64,000 nt of DNA from Lytechinus pictus (lineage: Eukaryota; Echinodermata; Echinoidea; Temnopleuroida; Toxopneustidae): NCBI RefSeq assembly GCF_037042905.1, contig NC_087249.1:33568401-33632400 (forward strand). Reading direction: 5' to 3'. The notes under the pieces are model-generated. The model was not told the origin of the DNA. It saw only the letters and a list, made by a program, of their open reading frames with translations, and searched no databases. Made by a program: the position numbers and the translations under genes. Position 1 is the stretch's first letter, and every line of letters begins with the position of its first letter. Below, in pieces: positions 26,701 through 38,753 of this stretch.

Positions 26701-27360
26701 TCTTTTTGCACACAGGATCTAAATGAATCATACCAGGGGTGTATTTGTCATACATGTAGGTCAGAGAATTGATCACCTTTATTTAATTGGTGAAGAATTA
26801 TTCTAATGTGCAGTGTTAGTCACATCCTTATGTTCCCAACATACTGTCTTACCCAGCGATAGTTCATAGAGCATTAGAACACGGGTATTGTGAAGGAAAG
26901 CATGCACTATATATGCCACAAGTAGTTATCCTTTTGTTACCTAAATGTTATAAAATTTGAATTGCAAATTTTCTGCCCTTTCCTTCCAAATATTGGTAGA
27001 TTTGTAAGCTTCAGCAGCAATTGCCTGAAGCAAACCTCAAGTGAATGTAGCAACCGAAGTTAGTTACATGCAGTGAAATATCCCCACATTTGCATTCAGC
27101 AATATTCAACATGTATACTGTGACTGAGAACACAAAAGAGTTTTTGAATAAATAATTCCTTAAGTTAAATACAAGTGAATTTAATATACAAACTAAAAAG
27201 CAAAACTATATCAATAAATATTCAAATTGAGATAAGGTGTGAATAATAATGCAAATGATATACATAGTGAAAGCTAAATTGTAAGACACAAATATTTACA
27301 TTGTATACTTATAAAAAGTAATTCTAAAAAGCAAAACTGACATATAAGTCAGCAATAATA
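23770..27360. other. Intergenic region between PRPS and the EGF gene
   Basis: AT-rich DNA without a recognisable exon. It contains one MITE (25724-25868), and the short reading frames look random. The 3' end of the minus-strand EGF gene may extend into its right part, but I found no unambiguous minus-strand AATAAA. Confidence 0.5.
25724..25868. mobile_element. Short MITE, TTTCATAAAGCTGTTC ends
   Basis: The left arm GTGTTTCATAAAGCTGTTCG pairs with GAACAGCTTCATGAAACGGC on the right. AGCGACTGGTGATCC pairs with GGTTCACCAGTCGTT inside it. It is about 145 bp and nearly palindromic. Confidence 0.78.
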
Positions 27361-27592
27361 GAGTACCGAAGCGATGAAGTCGGTTGCCATGGTGTCATGG
27401 CGGCCTGGTTTTAAACAAATGAAAGCATGTTTCTCATAGGAGAAAATGTCTGCTATCGGAATTTGATCGCTTGCAACCTATTTTTCAGACGAGCCAATGT
27501 GTACAGACAACCGTCAGCTGCGACTCTGTTTAGAACCAGCCCGCCATGACACCATGGCAACTGACATCCCCTGACGTCACACTTCGGTACTC
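27361..27592. mobile_element. TA-flanked MITE with GAGTACCGAAG termini
   Basis: The element begins GAGTACCGAAG and ends CTTCGGTACTC, with TA immediately outside both ends (27359-27360 and 27593-27594), as in Tc1/mariner insertions. The arms extend inward through GTTGCCATGGTGTCATGGCG on the left and its near-complement CCGCCATGACACCATGGCAA on the right. It is 232 bp and non-coding. Confidence 0.88.
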
Positions 27593-29189
27593 TATTGCAT
27601 CTTTGTAGTGCATATGATAAAAACTGGAAAGAAAATCATTTACAAAAATATGTCTGCGGTCATGTTACAATGGCATAAAGAAATGTAATTAATCCCTCAA
27701 TTTGAACAAATGAATGTATTAAAATGTCATGATTGGTAATGAGATGAAAATGAAGATGAATAATGCAACATTGAATATAATAGCACCATAATAATGTAAA
27801 AGAAAAACTACACATTTTATATAACTCATTACATTGTAAATAATGTAACCAACTAAATGTTTGCAGATTATTATCACAATTTCTGTTTCAACAACAGACG
27901 TACAAGTACATGATAGGTGTACCGTGTAACAGATATAAACAAAAAAAATCATATACATGACATGTAGCACCAACATGAATGTTATCCAAAATATTGTTAG
28001 AGGGTGATGCAATGAAACTCCTTCCAGTCATTACTGTTAAAATGTTTAGGTCATGAATTCATGCTTATTCTAGAATCTATATTAAGCAAATATAATGACA
28101 CAAGGGTCCTGTTGCATAAAACTTTTGCCATAAAAAAAATGGCAAATTTTTTGCCAGAGTTTTTAAATGTGTAATTTTCAATGGCATAATTTTGTTTGCC
28201 AGAGTTTTCGCTTATTTGCCAGAGTTTTTTTATGGCAAAAGTTTTATGAAAGTTTTATGCAACGGGCCCAAGGTGCGTTTCTTTACTTTTCACTATTATA
28301 AAGATGGAATCTGATCACATGATTGCCACTTGCAAAGAACTGTGTATGGACAAATATATAAAAAATTATGGCAATATATTTATGACACATATCCATTTCA
28401 CAGTAAAATGCTCATGCTTAACTACAAAAAACATTCCACATGAATGTCTGGTCAATAAACTTTCTTTTTATATATTATGTACCATTTTTCAATGATACTC
28501 AACAACATAAACTGAAAGGATAAATCGAAAATTGAATTTCTCTTCTTTGACTTGTGTTAGTCGATTATGCATGGACCTATTGGTAGGTTTTCGATGACAA
28601 ATACAAAATGTTACTAATACCAAATCACTCTACAGTGCAGTGTAAATAATGGTGGGATAGACAATACTTTTGGGTGAAAAAATACTGTTTAAGACTAGAA
28701 CCACTAACATGTACATAGTACATAAAAACTTGAATAGATTGTTTTCAAAAAGTACAAACTACATGTGTGTATTCAAATGACTTATGGTGCAGTCACATTT
28801 CCCCTACAGTATCCCCACAGTGAGTCGAGAACAGCCATCTTACTAATTTCTATACGAACCACATACAGGAAGCTGGTACAAAAATGGTAAAAACTGCCGT
28901 TTTCGACGCACCATGAGGCCAACGTAGGCGAAATATGACTGCGCCCATAGGGGGCCAGTGCATGGAACTCGCAAATAAATGCATATCAGGATAATCAAAC
29001 AAGCTAATCTGAAGTCCTTAAGAAGAACTGGCATTTGATTTTAGTAGCATTTGAATTTTCACAAGTCACATTGAAATGCAAATTATATGCGAGAGACCAT
29101 TGGCCTGAAGTACCGCATTTAAGAGAGGGAAGACAAGATAGATTATTGTTGCATAGAAGACAGGATTAAGATAGTGGCTATCATCATCT
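27593..29189 (-). other. Probable 3' UTR / downstream region of the EGF gene
   Basis: No coding exon is seen. A MITE occupies 28104-28269. Some or all of this stretch is likely transcribed as the 3' UTR of the minus-strand gene ending at 29190, but I cannot place its polyadenylation site. Confidence 0.4.
28104..28269. mobile_element. Short MITE, GTTGCATAAAACTTTTGCCAT ends
   Basis: The left arm TGTTGCATAAAACTTTTGCC is answered on the right by GGCAAAAGTTTTATG and TTTTATGCAACGGGCCC. The right arm has a small duplication of AAGTTTTATG. Internal TTTGCCAGAGTTTT blocks repeat three times. It is about 166 bp and non-coding. Confidence 0.8.
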
Positions 29190-29254
29190 TTATGGTATAA
29201 CACAGGCAGTAGGTAGTGCATTCAGTCTTTTCATCTCCTCAGTAGCAGGGCAAG
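29190..29254 (-). CDS. EGF-protein coding exon 4 and stop
   Basis: After the acceptor gttgtag it encodes the tail CPATEEMKRLNALPTACVIP and ends at TAA (29190-29192). Its two cysteines could pair with each other or with the N-terminal module. Confidence 0.75.
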
Positions 29255-32200
29255 CTACAACGAAACAGAAATGGGAAAGTAAAAGAAAATTTGAATTGAG
29301 TCGGTAGTTATTCTGGTAAAAACACACACTACAATAAAGTGGTGCATCCTTGTTAACATCTGGCATACAGACGGGGGATGCTTCCCCCCCCCCCCCCCCC
29401 CAGTTTCAAGACCAAGATAAAAAAATATATAGAAATTTACCAATATACAGTGAGACAATGATTTTCAATCCTTACCTTTTTTTGTTCATTTAGAACTAAG
29501 AATTTTCTGATCATTTCACTTTAAAATATTTCTACCACCAAACAAGATATCCTGATAGGCATATAGCCGATATTTAAAAACTTTGAGGTCAGCTTTGAAA
29601 AAAAAATTAAAATTATAGTAATGGTGGCAGTCTCATATTGTCTGATAACAGTCTCTTGATACCTGTGAAGAACTCTTTCGAGGCAAAAGAAGGGTTCTAC
29701 CCATGTTATAAAGTTCTCTGAAATCTAGCTTATTCTGAGCTGTCATCAAAATGATTAGTTTTGAGATACAAGGTTTAATCAGCCCACCACCATCTAAGGA
29801 TGGGATTTTTGCATTTTGCTATTCGTAGTATTATCATAGGAATTCTGAGAAAACTTACGTTGTTCACAATGATCACCATAGTAACCAGTACCGGCACACT
29901 TGCAGACAGCGCCCTCTTTCTGCTGAACGCACACTCCATTGTTACGACAGTCATGCTTCTTACAAGTATCACCTGGAATCATGGAAAGGGAACATGGTAG
30001 AAAAGAGGTGAGATTTTCTCAAGATGAACTGGGGAAAAAGGGGAGAGAGACCTTAAGCAGATGGTTGTTAATCTCTTACTCTTGCAAATCAAACTTTCTC
30101 ATAAGATATACAAGAATTTCAGCATTCTAAATAATTTTTCCTTGAAAAGAGTCAAATGTACTGTAAATCCGCGATTGAGGTTTTTCACAAGCACATTCAT
30201 GACAGTATCATTAAAAAGCATGATTAATTCATGTTTTTATCTCTCTAGAGTCGTCTCTGCTCATACTACAGATCATAAAAACTAGGAACTATCAACGAGA
30301 AGAGAAAATACAACTGAGCCAGTCTAGAACGAGATATCAAAACTCAAAAATAGCTTTAACTTAAGAGATGATTTTTTTTTTTAATGGAAAGTTGATTCAG
30401 AACTATTTGGCTACACTGCATAATGTCTTATGAAATAATCGGGGAGATGAGCTGAAAGTTAAACTGGATTTGTATGCATACTGTACTCATCACATTTCTA
30501 TGGTGCCTTTTCTATGGCACCATTTCATCCTCGGCATAACTGTCCCTTGAATCCCTCCTATGTTTAACTTTACAAAGTTATTACCTACCAAAGTTATTAC
30601 CTACCTATTCCCTTCTCAAACAATTTTTTGTCTAGTCCACTTCCTTTGTAAACCTACTGCACTATGAAAATAATTGAATTTCTAATTTTCCTCTTTCGCT
30701 CCATAAAACTGCAGGGAAACAGTCCAGTTTCCTTTCCTAGTTTGTCTTTCTACCCACTTGTTTTGATACTATACACCATTGACAATCCCTCTTCTTTTTT
30801 TAAATTTTCCCATTCTTGTCAAAGTATCCCACAAAATCTATTGATGTGAAGACATGGGGAACATTTCATTAAAAGATTTGTCCCCAGCCGAAACGAGCAG
30901 TTCTTCATCAGTGAATTATATAGGTACAGAGATAATTTCACCCGGGGGGGGGGGGGGGGTACTTAGTGTAAATGTATGCAGTGGCGTACTGTGAGTCACG
31001 GCAATGGGGGGGCACCAGCAAAAATTTGGAGTCACTTTATTGGGCGTGCAAAGTGCGCTCAATAGGTACTTAGTGTAAATAGTGATAGAGACAGTTTAAG
31101 GACTGCCATATTAAACGGATAACGGTGAGCGTGAGGCGAAAATTTGTTGATATTCAGACCTAAAAAAGAGGCATTATATGCAAAATTTTGTAATCATGAT
31201 GGTACCTGTCTCGCTAAATAAACAATGCAAGCGCATGCTGAAATTTTTGTATAAAATTGACCCCAAATAGGGACATTTTAAGGACCTTTTTTAGGAATTT
31301 TATGAAGAGCATACATATATCTCACCATAGTCATCTAATGTGATGAGCGCCAAGCGCTTGCTAATTTTTTAAAAAGAATTACACCTAAACATATGAAGCA
31401 CTAATCAAATATTGCAAGCGCAAAGCGCGAGCCAAAAAATTTTGAAATTCAGACCTGAAGAGGGGCATTCTGAGGCTTGTTGGTAGGAATTCATTAAGAC
31501 CACATATTTCATTTACCAAATGATGCAAGCGTGAGCTGAAATTTTTTTACTAGAAAAAGGCCAGAGAAAGACCAGAAAAAGGGGCATTTTAAGGCCTGGT
31601 CCCACTGGCCAATGGTCGCAAAATGTATTCATAAAGGACACAGTGGACAAGTAAAATTTTTGTGGTAGCCCCATCCGTTTTCATCTACTAAAAAAAAAAT
31701 GGACAAAATAAGCGAAAAATTTGTGAAAAAATATCAGAAAATAACGGACGTTGGTAGTATTTAGCGGGGATGTTAAACGGATATTCATCGGAAGCCAAGT
31801 GGATGAAAGTGGATGGCAGCTCAGAAAGCTGGGTTACCAGGGGTTTTGAATACTTTATATACGAGATGCATAAGCTTACATCCTTTCTATTTCCGCTAAA
31901 CTAACGATGTATAGACGTTCCATGTACCTTATCTTTCCTCCCTCTTTCCGTTGTTCAGCAACAGTGAATATGAGTTGCGAGGATGCGAGGATACAGCAGA
32001 CGTTTACAGGACATGTTGCCCGTTTATGTTGCGGATTTACGTCGTACGCGGCGGAAAGTTCATCCGTTTTTTAAGTTTTGTGTTTTGTGCCGCTCAAAAC
32101 TTTTTTGAGCGGATGAAATCACAGTGGATGGATACTCCATGGATAGAGCATATGCAACACGTTTGCAATGAGTACACAACGGATGGATAGCGTTTTCCAA

Positions 32201-35200
32201 CAGATGACAGATTATTTTACGTTTCACATCTGCTTTGCATCCATAAGTTATGGAGACCATAAATGCCGTGGGACTGGGCCTTTTAGTACTGTTTATAGGA
32301 TTTCATGAAGAGCAGATCACCAATCCACTAATGCGAACTTACGTACAGACTGGATATATTTCATATTCAGACCTTAAAACGGGGCATAACTTTAAAAAGG
32401 AAGAATATGTATAAAACTCTAAGTGTAAAGAAATATATTTGGTGTATATTGACTTGAAAACGGGATGTTTTAGCACCATACACATAGGCACCAAACAAAT
32501 TGTTTTTCATAAAGTAATGAAAAAATATTTTTATCTAATATGATATACATAATTATAACATAACATACCGGTAATACAATGTAATTTCTTCTTCCCCAAC
32601 TATGTTTTTCTTTCTTTCTCCCTCTTTTTCTCCCTTTTCCCCCGTTTTTTTTTTGCCAGCCGATTGGGGGGCACGTGCCCGCCTCCCCCCCATAGTTACG
32701 CCACTGAATGTATGATATGTATGTGCCGCGGTCGAGACCCCCATTTTCAATCTAAATTTTCATTCCAGAGTGCATCACCAAAGAAATTCCCTTTTTTCCC
32801 ATTCCAAAGACCCTCAATTTCATGTTTTTTCTCATTCCAGTTACACTCGGCTTAGTAGTGGAAAATTGCAATTGACTGCATTAAACGGACAGTCAAAGCT
32901 CTGCACAGCGATTCAAAGACCGCTGATTGGTTCATCATGCAGAAACGGACCAATTTCATGTATTTTCATGCTACGCTCGGAAACACAGAATTTGTGCTAA
33001 CGTTCCAGAGAAAAATACATTTTTAGCAATCATTGATCCTAGAGTGCTTCGGGAGACCCCCATTTTAAGACCAAAGTTCAGTTCCAGGGCCCCCTATATT
33101 TTTATTTTTGATGCGGCACATAGATATCATGTTATAATTTGAGTAATTCCCCCCCTCCCCTCTCCCCCCCCCCCCAACAAAAAAAAAAGGTTTTTGTTAA
33201 TTTTAAGAAGAAACAAAAGCATGAGTTGACTCAATTTATCTCAAGCTCTGTTCAGGATACTTTCCCACAAATACATTTAATAGAATATCATATTTGAAGC
33301 TTGGGCTTGTGAGAACAGAACTCCCCTTATCCATATCAGCATGGGGTCTAACTAATAGAGGCCTTCAAGAAAGTGCTTCTGATTAGGGTCTCTCATAAGG
33401 CTCACACACTCTTCAAATGATATTTGGTGGAACCAGGATTTCAGAAAAGAGGGGGGCTTACAAAGTGGGCCAATTTCTGTCAAATTTGCTGTCAAAACCA
33501 GGATAAAAAGGGGACTTCCAAATACCTCCTCTCTAATGAGAGAAGGTATAAAATAAAATAATTTGTACATGGTGCAGTAAGATGCCCCTCCCCCATCCAT
33601 GTATACATTCCTCTATAAATACAACCAGTAAGAACAATTCCATCCAACCCACGTACAAGTATCTTGGATATGAGTTGTCAGTGTAAAATATGTAATATGC
33701 ATGAACCTGCACAAATTTTGAAGAAAAATTTATTCAAATATCAAGGTCTAAAATTTAGACTTCACATTTTAAAAGAAAAAAAATTCTTGGAAAATTATAG
33801 TAAAACGGAACCATCTTACTTACCAAACACAGCCCGTTGACAAAGCTTAGCGTTAGCAAACATCCATGTATCTTCGCATGATTTTCCGCATGTACACTGC
33901 TGACCTACTGTAGTCATGTTACACCCCTTGAATACAGTGGTACATTCCTTTTCAGCTGAAAAATATGCGGCAAAAGGAGATAAATAAACCACAACTTAAT
34001 AATTAAATGAAACTAAACAAAGTCGTTTATGGATCCCCCCCCCCCTGATTAATTCTACTATCACTAGTACAGAGTTGGTATGGTCAAACACATCGGTGGT
34101 TAGTCAAAACTGGTACAAAATAGAAAAATACATGAAAAATATAAAATGGTTCTGATCTAATACTTTCCGAAATGTAATCATTTGAAAAATAGTGAAATTC
34201 TTTGGATCTAACCACTAACCAGTTTAAAATTTCAGTGCAGTTTGCATCAGGTCCTGATCAAAGCAATACAGTTAAGAAGCTGGTTTTCAAAAATGAATGT
34301 AATGACCCACCACCCTGGTCAAAATAATTATATCATTTCACCATCACAAGTGTATCTATACACTATGGGTTTCAGAGGAATGGGATATGACGGAATAATT
34401 CATTATTTTTCACAGAGAATAAATAAGTCACTACACTTCTGGAAAACTGTGCAATTCGAATATTACCTGATACCCTAGAATTATTTGTAATGAGCTATTT
34501 TTACCAGAGCTTAAATTACATACAGACACTGAGACAGGCTTTAAATTTGGTTGAAATATAAACATTGAATAAAAATTTACAAGATATAGGTTTCCCAGGT
34601 ACCGGTTCTGGAATGGAAACTTTGTTTGAGCATGCATGGAGATGATATTCGAAAATATTCCAAATCCATAAATTGAGCAGAGAGGGAGTGGGGCAGAGTT
34701 ATATTTTCTGGGATAATGATCTATAGAATTCTGGGATTACCTAGGAAGCATTAGTTGTGATAGGTACACGTTTAGGCCCTTTATCTCTTGAATTCTTTTT
34801 GAAAATGTGAAATAAAAATTATTTTAAATCTAAAAAGAAGCAAAATAGAGGTTTTGAATCATACTATGAGAGCAGTTAATTGATATATCCTACATGTAGG
34901 TAAAATCATAATCATATGTCAAGCATGACACATGGCAAACACATCTTTGCTACATATGGTCCGCAATTGAGGGACTAGTCTCAACTTTCCATTTTGTGAT
35001 AACCCCAAACCGACATTGCGGGGCGAGGCAAAGTATAGTAGTCCACGAAGAAATAACAATGAAGAGACTGCGCATGGAAATTCAGGAGGAATGCCACACA
35101 TCCTCTACGATGTTTCAGATCATTTACATCTTTTATAATATTTCTTACAGAAATATCAATTTAAAGTAAAAGAACTGGAATGTACCAAGAGAGTTAATAT

Positions 35201-38200
35201 TCATAACAAAAATAAATTGTTGCAAATTAAACACATTTTGTTTAATTTTGGCCTATATTCTTATCTATGTTAGGCCTAAAAGGGGCCAGAAATTTTGAGG
35301 AGGCACAACATGGCATATGAAGAAAACATTATAGAAAATTGCGACTCACAGGCATAATATTCAGAAAATAATATCATACTTTACATTTTTTTTTTTTTTT
35401 GGGGGGGGGGGATCCAGGAACTAAAGGAGGGTCCATGCCCCCATCAATTTATACATTGCTGCCAATGTCTCTCAAATTTTTGTTAGCCATGTCTAAGTTG
35501 AACAATACAGTGGTGGTATAGGCCCTAACTAACAAATGACCCACTTTTTGTTTAATACCCTTCATCTACTCACACACAACGAAAATCATTTTAAATGAAG
35601 ATTTGAGTTGTTTTTAATTTTTCCAACTTTTGTCCCTTTTTCATCCCCAAAGTGGTGACAAGACTTTTACTCTCTTTTCCCATTTCCCTAGATAGGTACT
35701 GTTATTACATTGGTCTTAACAATAAATAAAGAAGCAATGGGTCTTCTGGGGTAAGACTAGTGGGAAGTCTGGCTGGTTGACCTCAGATGTAGCAGAGGTC
35801 ATCGCTGTCAGATACCGAAGTACTGACACTCCTACATTGGAATCATATTACTGATGCTTGAATGCAGTCTCACAAGTTCACCATCAAGTTTCAAGTTATA
35901 TTCAGAGTACTGTTTCACTTGCCCAATATCAAAATTTATTCAATCTCCAATGCACAATAAATTGCATAAACGTTTTGGTATATTTGCTCAGGTAACTTGA
36001 ACAATTATAAACTTTTGTTGTTCATTCAATCATTTATAATTTTATGTAAATGTTAATAACAGAATAATTGGAAATGCTTCATTATTCATACTTCACATTT
36101 AGAAAGATTGCTCGTCTTCTGAACACAGTTTCTAATAATAAACACAATTTCTTTTCAATTATTATAGTACTGAATACAAATTCCAAATAATCATATCCAG
36201 TGCAGTCAAAAGTTCTTAGTTGTTTTAGTTCTAGGTAAAACTTTTCCTACTGAATGCATTGCACTAGTTACAAGAATTTAGAGTTTCATCATGAGATCTA
36301 ATACTGTACTTTAAAAGAGAGCACTGGAATAGTATTTTGGCTTGGGCTAACAACCTAACACAATCTCCAGCTCTGACTCCAAGAATGAGAGCATCTTTCT
36401 TTTGTAAATAATATACTTTGTAACCTAAATTGTTTTAACCATACGAAAAAGAGGCATGAATACATTTCATGATTGTGAGCAAGTTCTAAACCGGTTAAAT
36501 GAAAAATTTGCATAATACATTTTAATTGCAATTTGTTAATACTGATTACAGTATAATTTCTTATTTCATAAATGAACATACATGCATGTACTTATTAAAT
36601 CAATCAAAACTATTTTTAAAAAGGGTTAAGAAGTAACTGAGTGAGAAGTGAAAATAATCAAAATCAAGGGTGATCAGATAGACATTATAGAGAGAGACAT
36701 GTACTTTGATTGTATTCTCATTTTATCATTTCATTCAATCTTCAACTCAAAAGAAACACAATATTTCAGTGTGAGCAGCCTGATATTTTATTTTAGCACT
36801 TCTCATGCTCCCTTTAAATTAAAAATGTTTATATTTCATTTCCTGCTTGCATTTTTTCAAATTATTTGAACTATTGTATTTAACATTTGATGCAATATAA
36901 AATCATCAACTGAATGTGACTACATAACACATTTTCAAGGCCCCTCCTCCAAAAAAGGTGCCTTTTTTGAAATAATGTCCTTTTATGAATAATATACATT
37001 TAATTTAAATAATGTACATGAAATCTCTTTGCTAGTAATTGCATACTGAATAAATAAATACAACAGGATTGAGATCTTGTGAGAGGTTCGAAGGTTTCCT
37101 TGCAAATAACTTATAAGTTCCCTTGTTCATCAGCTAGTTGGTGGTAAAACTACTACACATAATATCTCTGCATAACTTTGTTTAAAATCAACATTCAGTC
37201 ACATCCATTCCCCCATTCCCATCCCCCCCCCAAAAAAAAAAAACCAATTAAAAATAAAACCCTAATTGCCCTGGTGCTGTGTATGTGTTCAGTTCACAGA
37301 GCTCTGAAGTCTGAAAGTGAATAAATGAAAGCTTGATCTTACAATGGCCTATGCTATGACTATAGGTGGTTTCAAACCGCCTCGATCACAAGAATCCCCG
37401 TTAAATTACGAAAACTTTTTTAGGCTGAAAAATACCCATTAATTATTCCTGCATTCACACCGCCCTGAAACATACCCTTCGGGATAAGTTCCTGAAGTAG
37501 TTCCTGAAGTTACGAGCATGCGCAGTATGGTCTGATAAGCAAGCAAGGCGCGAGATTCAAAATCACTAGCCCAGCAGCCACCCACGGCGCCGCACCCAAC
37601 GACACACTGGGCTAAAAGTTCCCGTAATTTGCTTTCAGACCGCCAAAATACCCACGACCTTGGAAAAATCCCCGCGAAAGTTCTCGTAATTTCGCCAAGT
37701 ACCTACTATTTATCGGGTATTTTCTTTCGGGGATATTACTCGTAGTTTGCTTTCAGACCGCCAAAATACCTGGTATTTTCTGATCGGGGTAAATTTCCCG
37801 ATCAGAGAATACCTGGAACTGGCGAACTTCGAGGCGGTCTGAAACCACCTTATGAGTAAAGCAAGATAATCTAAAGCATTAGGCCTACAATGTTTGTATA
37901 CTATAACAATGAAGGCTTGGGTAGTGCAAATATCAATGTCAGTCATCGCTTAATTATGCAAGCGGAAGGTTTAAAGGAGTGGTATATATGATATATATAT
38001 ATGATATATATACATACATTTATAAATACATACATACACACACACACATATTAAAAACCACAAAATATAAAAATATAAAGAAGGGTTGGATGAAAATTGA
38101 CATGTGAATTGGATCTGTTTATGCAGAACTCTAAAAATCATGCAAAAGAAAATATCAGACAAAAGATTTTCAATTATGTAATAAATTATATTGAGCCTAT

Positions 38201-38740
38201 TTTAATGCAATTTTTTAAATCTATGTATGACAAACGAAAAAATTATCTTTAAAGCCCCTCCAATAGCTAGCCAAAAGATTGAATACCTAAAAATTGCTGT
38301 TAATTTTCACATGTGAATTCACAAATCAAAATTTGTAAAGTAATTTACTATCAAATTTAAATGAAAAATGTAGATTAAAATGTGATCAAATAAGACTACA
38401 AATATTGTGATTATATCATCATTCATTACTATTATTATTACTATTATCATTATTATTATAATTATTATTCTCATTATTCTTGTTACTATCATTATTATTA
38501 TACTTAATATAATTACTATTATTATCATATTACTATTATCATTATCATCATTTATCATATTATTATTATTATTATGTATTTGTTTCCGTGTACATGTGTA
38601 CAACTTCATTTAAGGAATTGTCCCCTTCATCAAGAAGCCCCCTCCCCCACAAATTGAAGGCACAAGCTTTCCTTACCTTTCGCTTCCAGAGCAAAGTAGA
38701 AAGTCACTGCCAGTGAGAGTACAATGAAAGCACGCACCAT
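29190..38740 (-). CDS. Secreted cysteine-rich protein with one EGF-like domain (124 aa)
   Basis: Coding exons on the minus strand: 38677-38740, 33824-33955, 29859-29972, 29190-29254. All junctions are GT-AG and all three introns are phase 1, the classic arrangement of shuffled extracellular modules. Residues 1-21 (MVRAFIVLSLAVTFYFALEA) form a signal peptide. Residues 22-66 form a cysteine-rich module with ECTTVFKGC, QQCTCGKSC and KLCQRA; its CTCGxxC core recalls IGFBP or vWC-type modules, but I cannot assign it. Residues 67-103 are a canonical EGF-like domain: C-x4-C-x5-C-x8-C-x1-C-x8-C, with GTGYYGDHC at its end. A 21-residue tail (PCPATEEMK through TACVIP) adds two cysteines. No membrane segment follows, so the product is predicted to be a small secreted factor or matrix/coelomic protein. 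The gene model is firm; the function is unknown. Confidence 0.85.
29859..29972 (-). CDS. EGF-protein coding exon 3 (EGF module)
   Basis: A 114-base phase 1-1 exon encodes exactly one EGF domain, from DTCKKHDCRNNGVC to YYGDHCEQ. The acceptor is gattccag and the donor gtaagt. It lacks the Asp/Asn pattern of a calcium-binding EGF. Confidence 0.92.
30979..32706. mobile_element. Non-autonomous hAT element with 8-bp target duplication
   Basis: The element starts CAGTGGCGTA and ends TACGCCACTG. Both flanks carry AATGTATG (30971-30978 and 32707-32714), a perfect 8-bp hAT-type duplication. The interior is degenerate tandem DNA in which GCAAGCGC / AAGCGCGAGC and GAAATTTTT blocks repeat every ~100-130 bases, with no transposase. 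A second element (31591-32284) is inserted within it. Confidence 0.88.
31591..32284. mobile_element. MITE nested inside the hAT element
   Basis: The left end AAGGCCTGGTCCCACTGGCC is matched in inverse by GTGGGACTGGGCCTTTT on the right. Its ~690-bp sequence interrupts the tandem structure of the surrounding element, so it arrived later. Internal CATCCGTTTTCATC / GATGAAATCACAG and CAGTGGAC / GTGGATG motifs are partly complementary. Boundaries are accurate to a few bases. Confidence 0.75.
33824..33955 (-). CDS. EGF-protein coding exon 2 (N-terminal cysteine-rich module)
   Basis: The acceptor tttttcag and donor gtaagtaag bound a 132-base exon encoding AEKECTTVFKGCNMTTVGQQ and then CTCGKSCEDTWMFANAKLCQ. 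There are six cysteines after the signal peptide in this exon, enough for three disulfides. Confidence 0.85.
37374..37850. mobile_element. MITE with AGGTGGTTTCAAACCGCCTCGA ends
   Basis: The left end AGGTGGTTTCAAACCGCCTC is matched by the inverse GAGGCGGTCTGAAACCACCT on the right. Internal GCTTTCAGACCGCCAAAATACC repeats at about 37631 and 37750 echo the ends, so the element has internal duplications. It is about 477 bp and non-coding. Confidence 0.82.
38412..38576. repeat. (ATT/ATC)n trinucleotide repeat
   Basis: An imperfect trinucleotide tract of ATT, ATC and ACT units. It creates spurious Ile/Met-rich reading frames on both strands. Confidence 0.9.
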
Positions 38741-38753
38741 GGTGAGGAATCAA
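38677..38753 (-). CDS. EGF-protein coding exon 1 with signal peptide
   Basis: ATG at 38738-38740 in context CACCATGG opens MVRAFIVLSLAVTFYFALEA; the donor gtaagg follows one base into the next codon. Upstream bases ttccttctgaaactag look like a 3' splice site, so bases 38741-38753 are probably 5' UTR of this exon. Confidence 0.85.

Larger units (their letters stand above)
29973..33823 (-). other. Intron 2-3 of the EGF gene
   Basis: A 3.9-kb phase-1 intron. It holds the 1.7-kb hAT element at 30979-32706, which itself contains another MITE. G/C homopolymers lie near 30943 and 33150-33185. No additional EGF-like exon was seen on the minus strand. Confidence 0.6.
33956..38676 (-). other. Intron 1-2 of the EGF gene
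   Basis: A 4.7-kb phase-1 intron. It contains a MITE (37374-37850), AT/CA-type microsatellite DNA (37985-38050), an (ATT)n tract (38412-38576), and C/G/A homopolymers near 34034, 35400 and 37225. I recognise no exon. Confidence 0.6.

Noticed and set aside
38319-38613. Ile/Asn-rich frames on both strands
   Set aside because: They come from the (ATT)n tract at 38412-38576.
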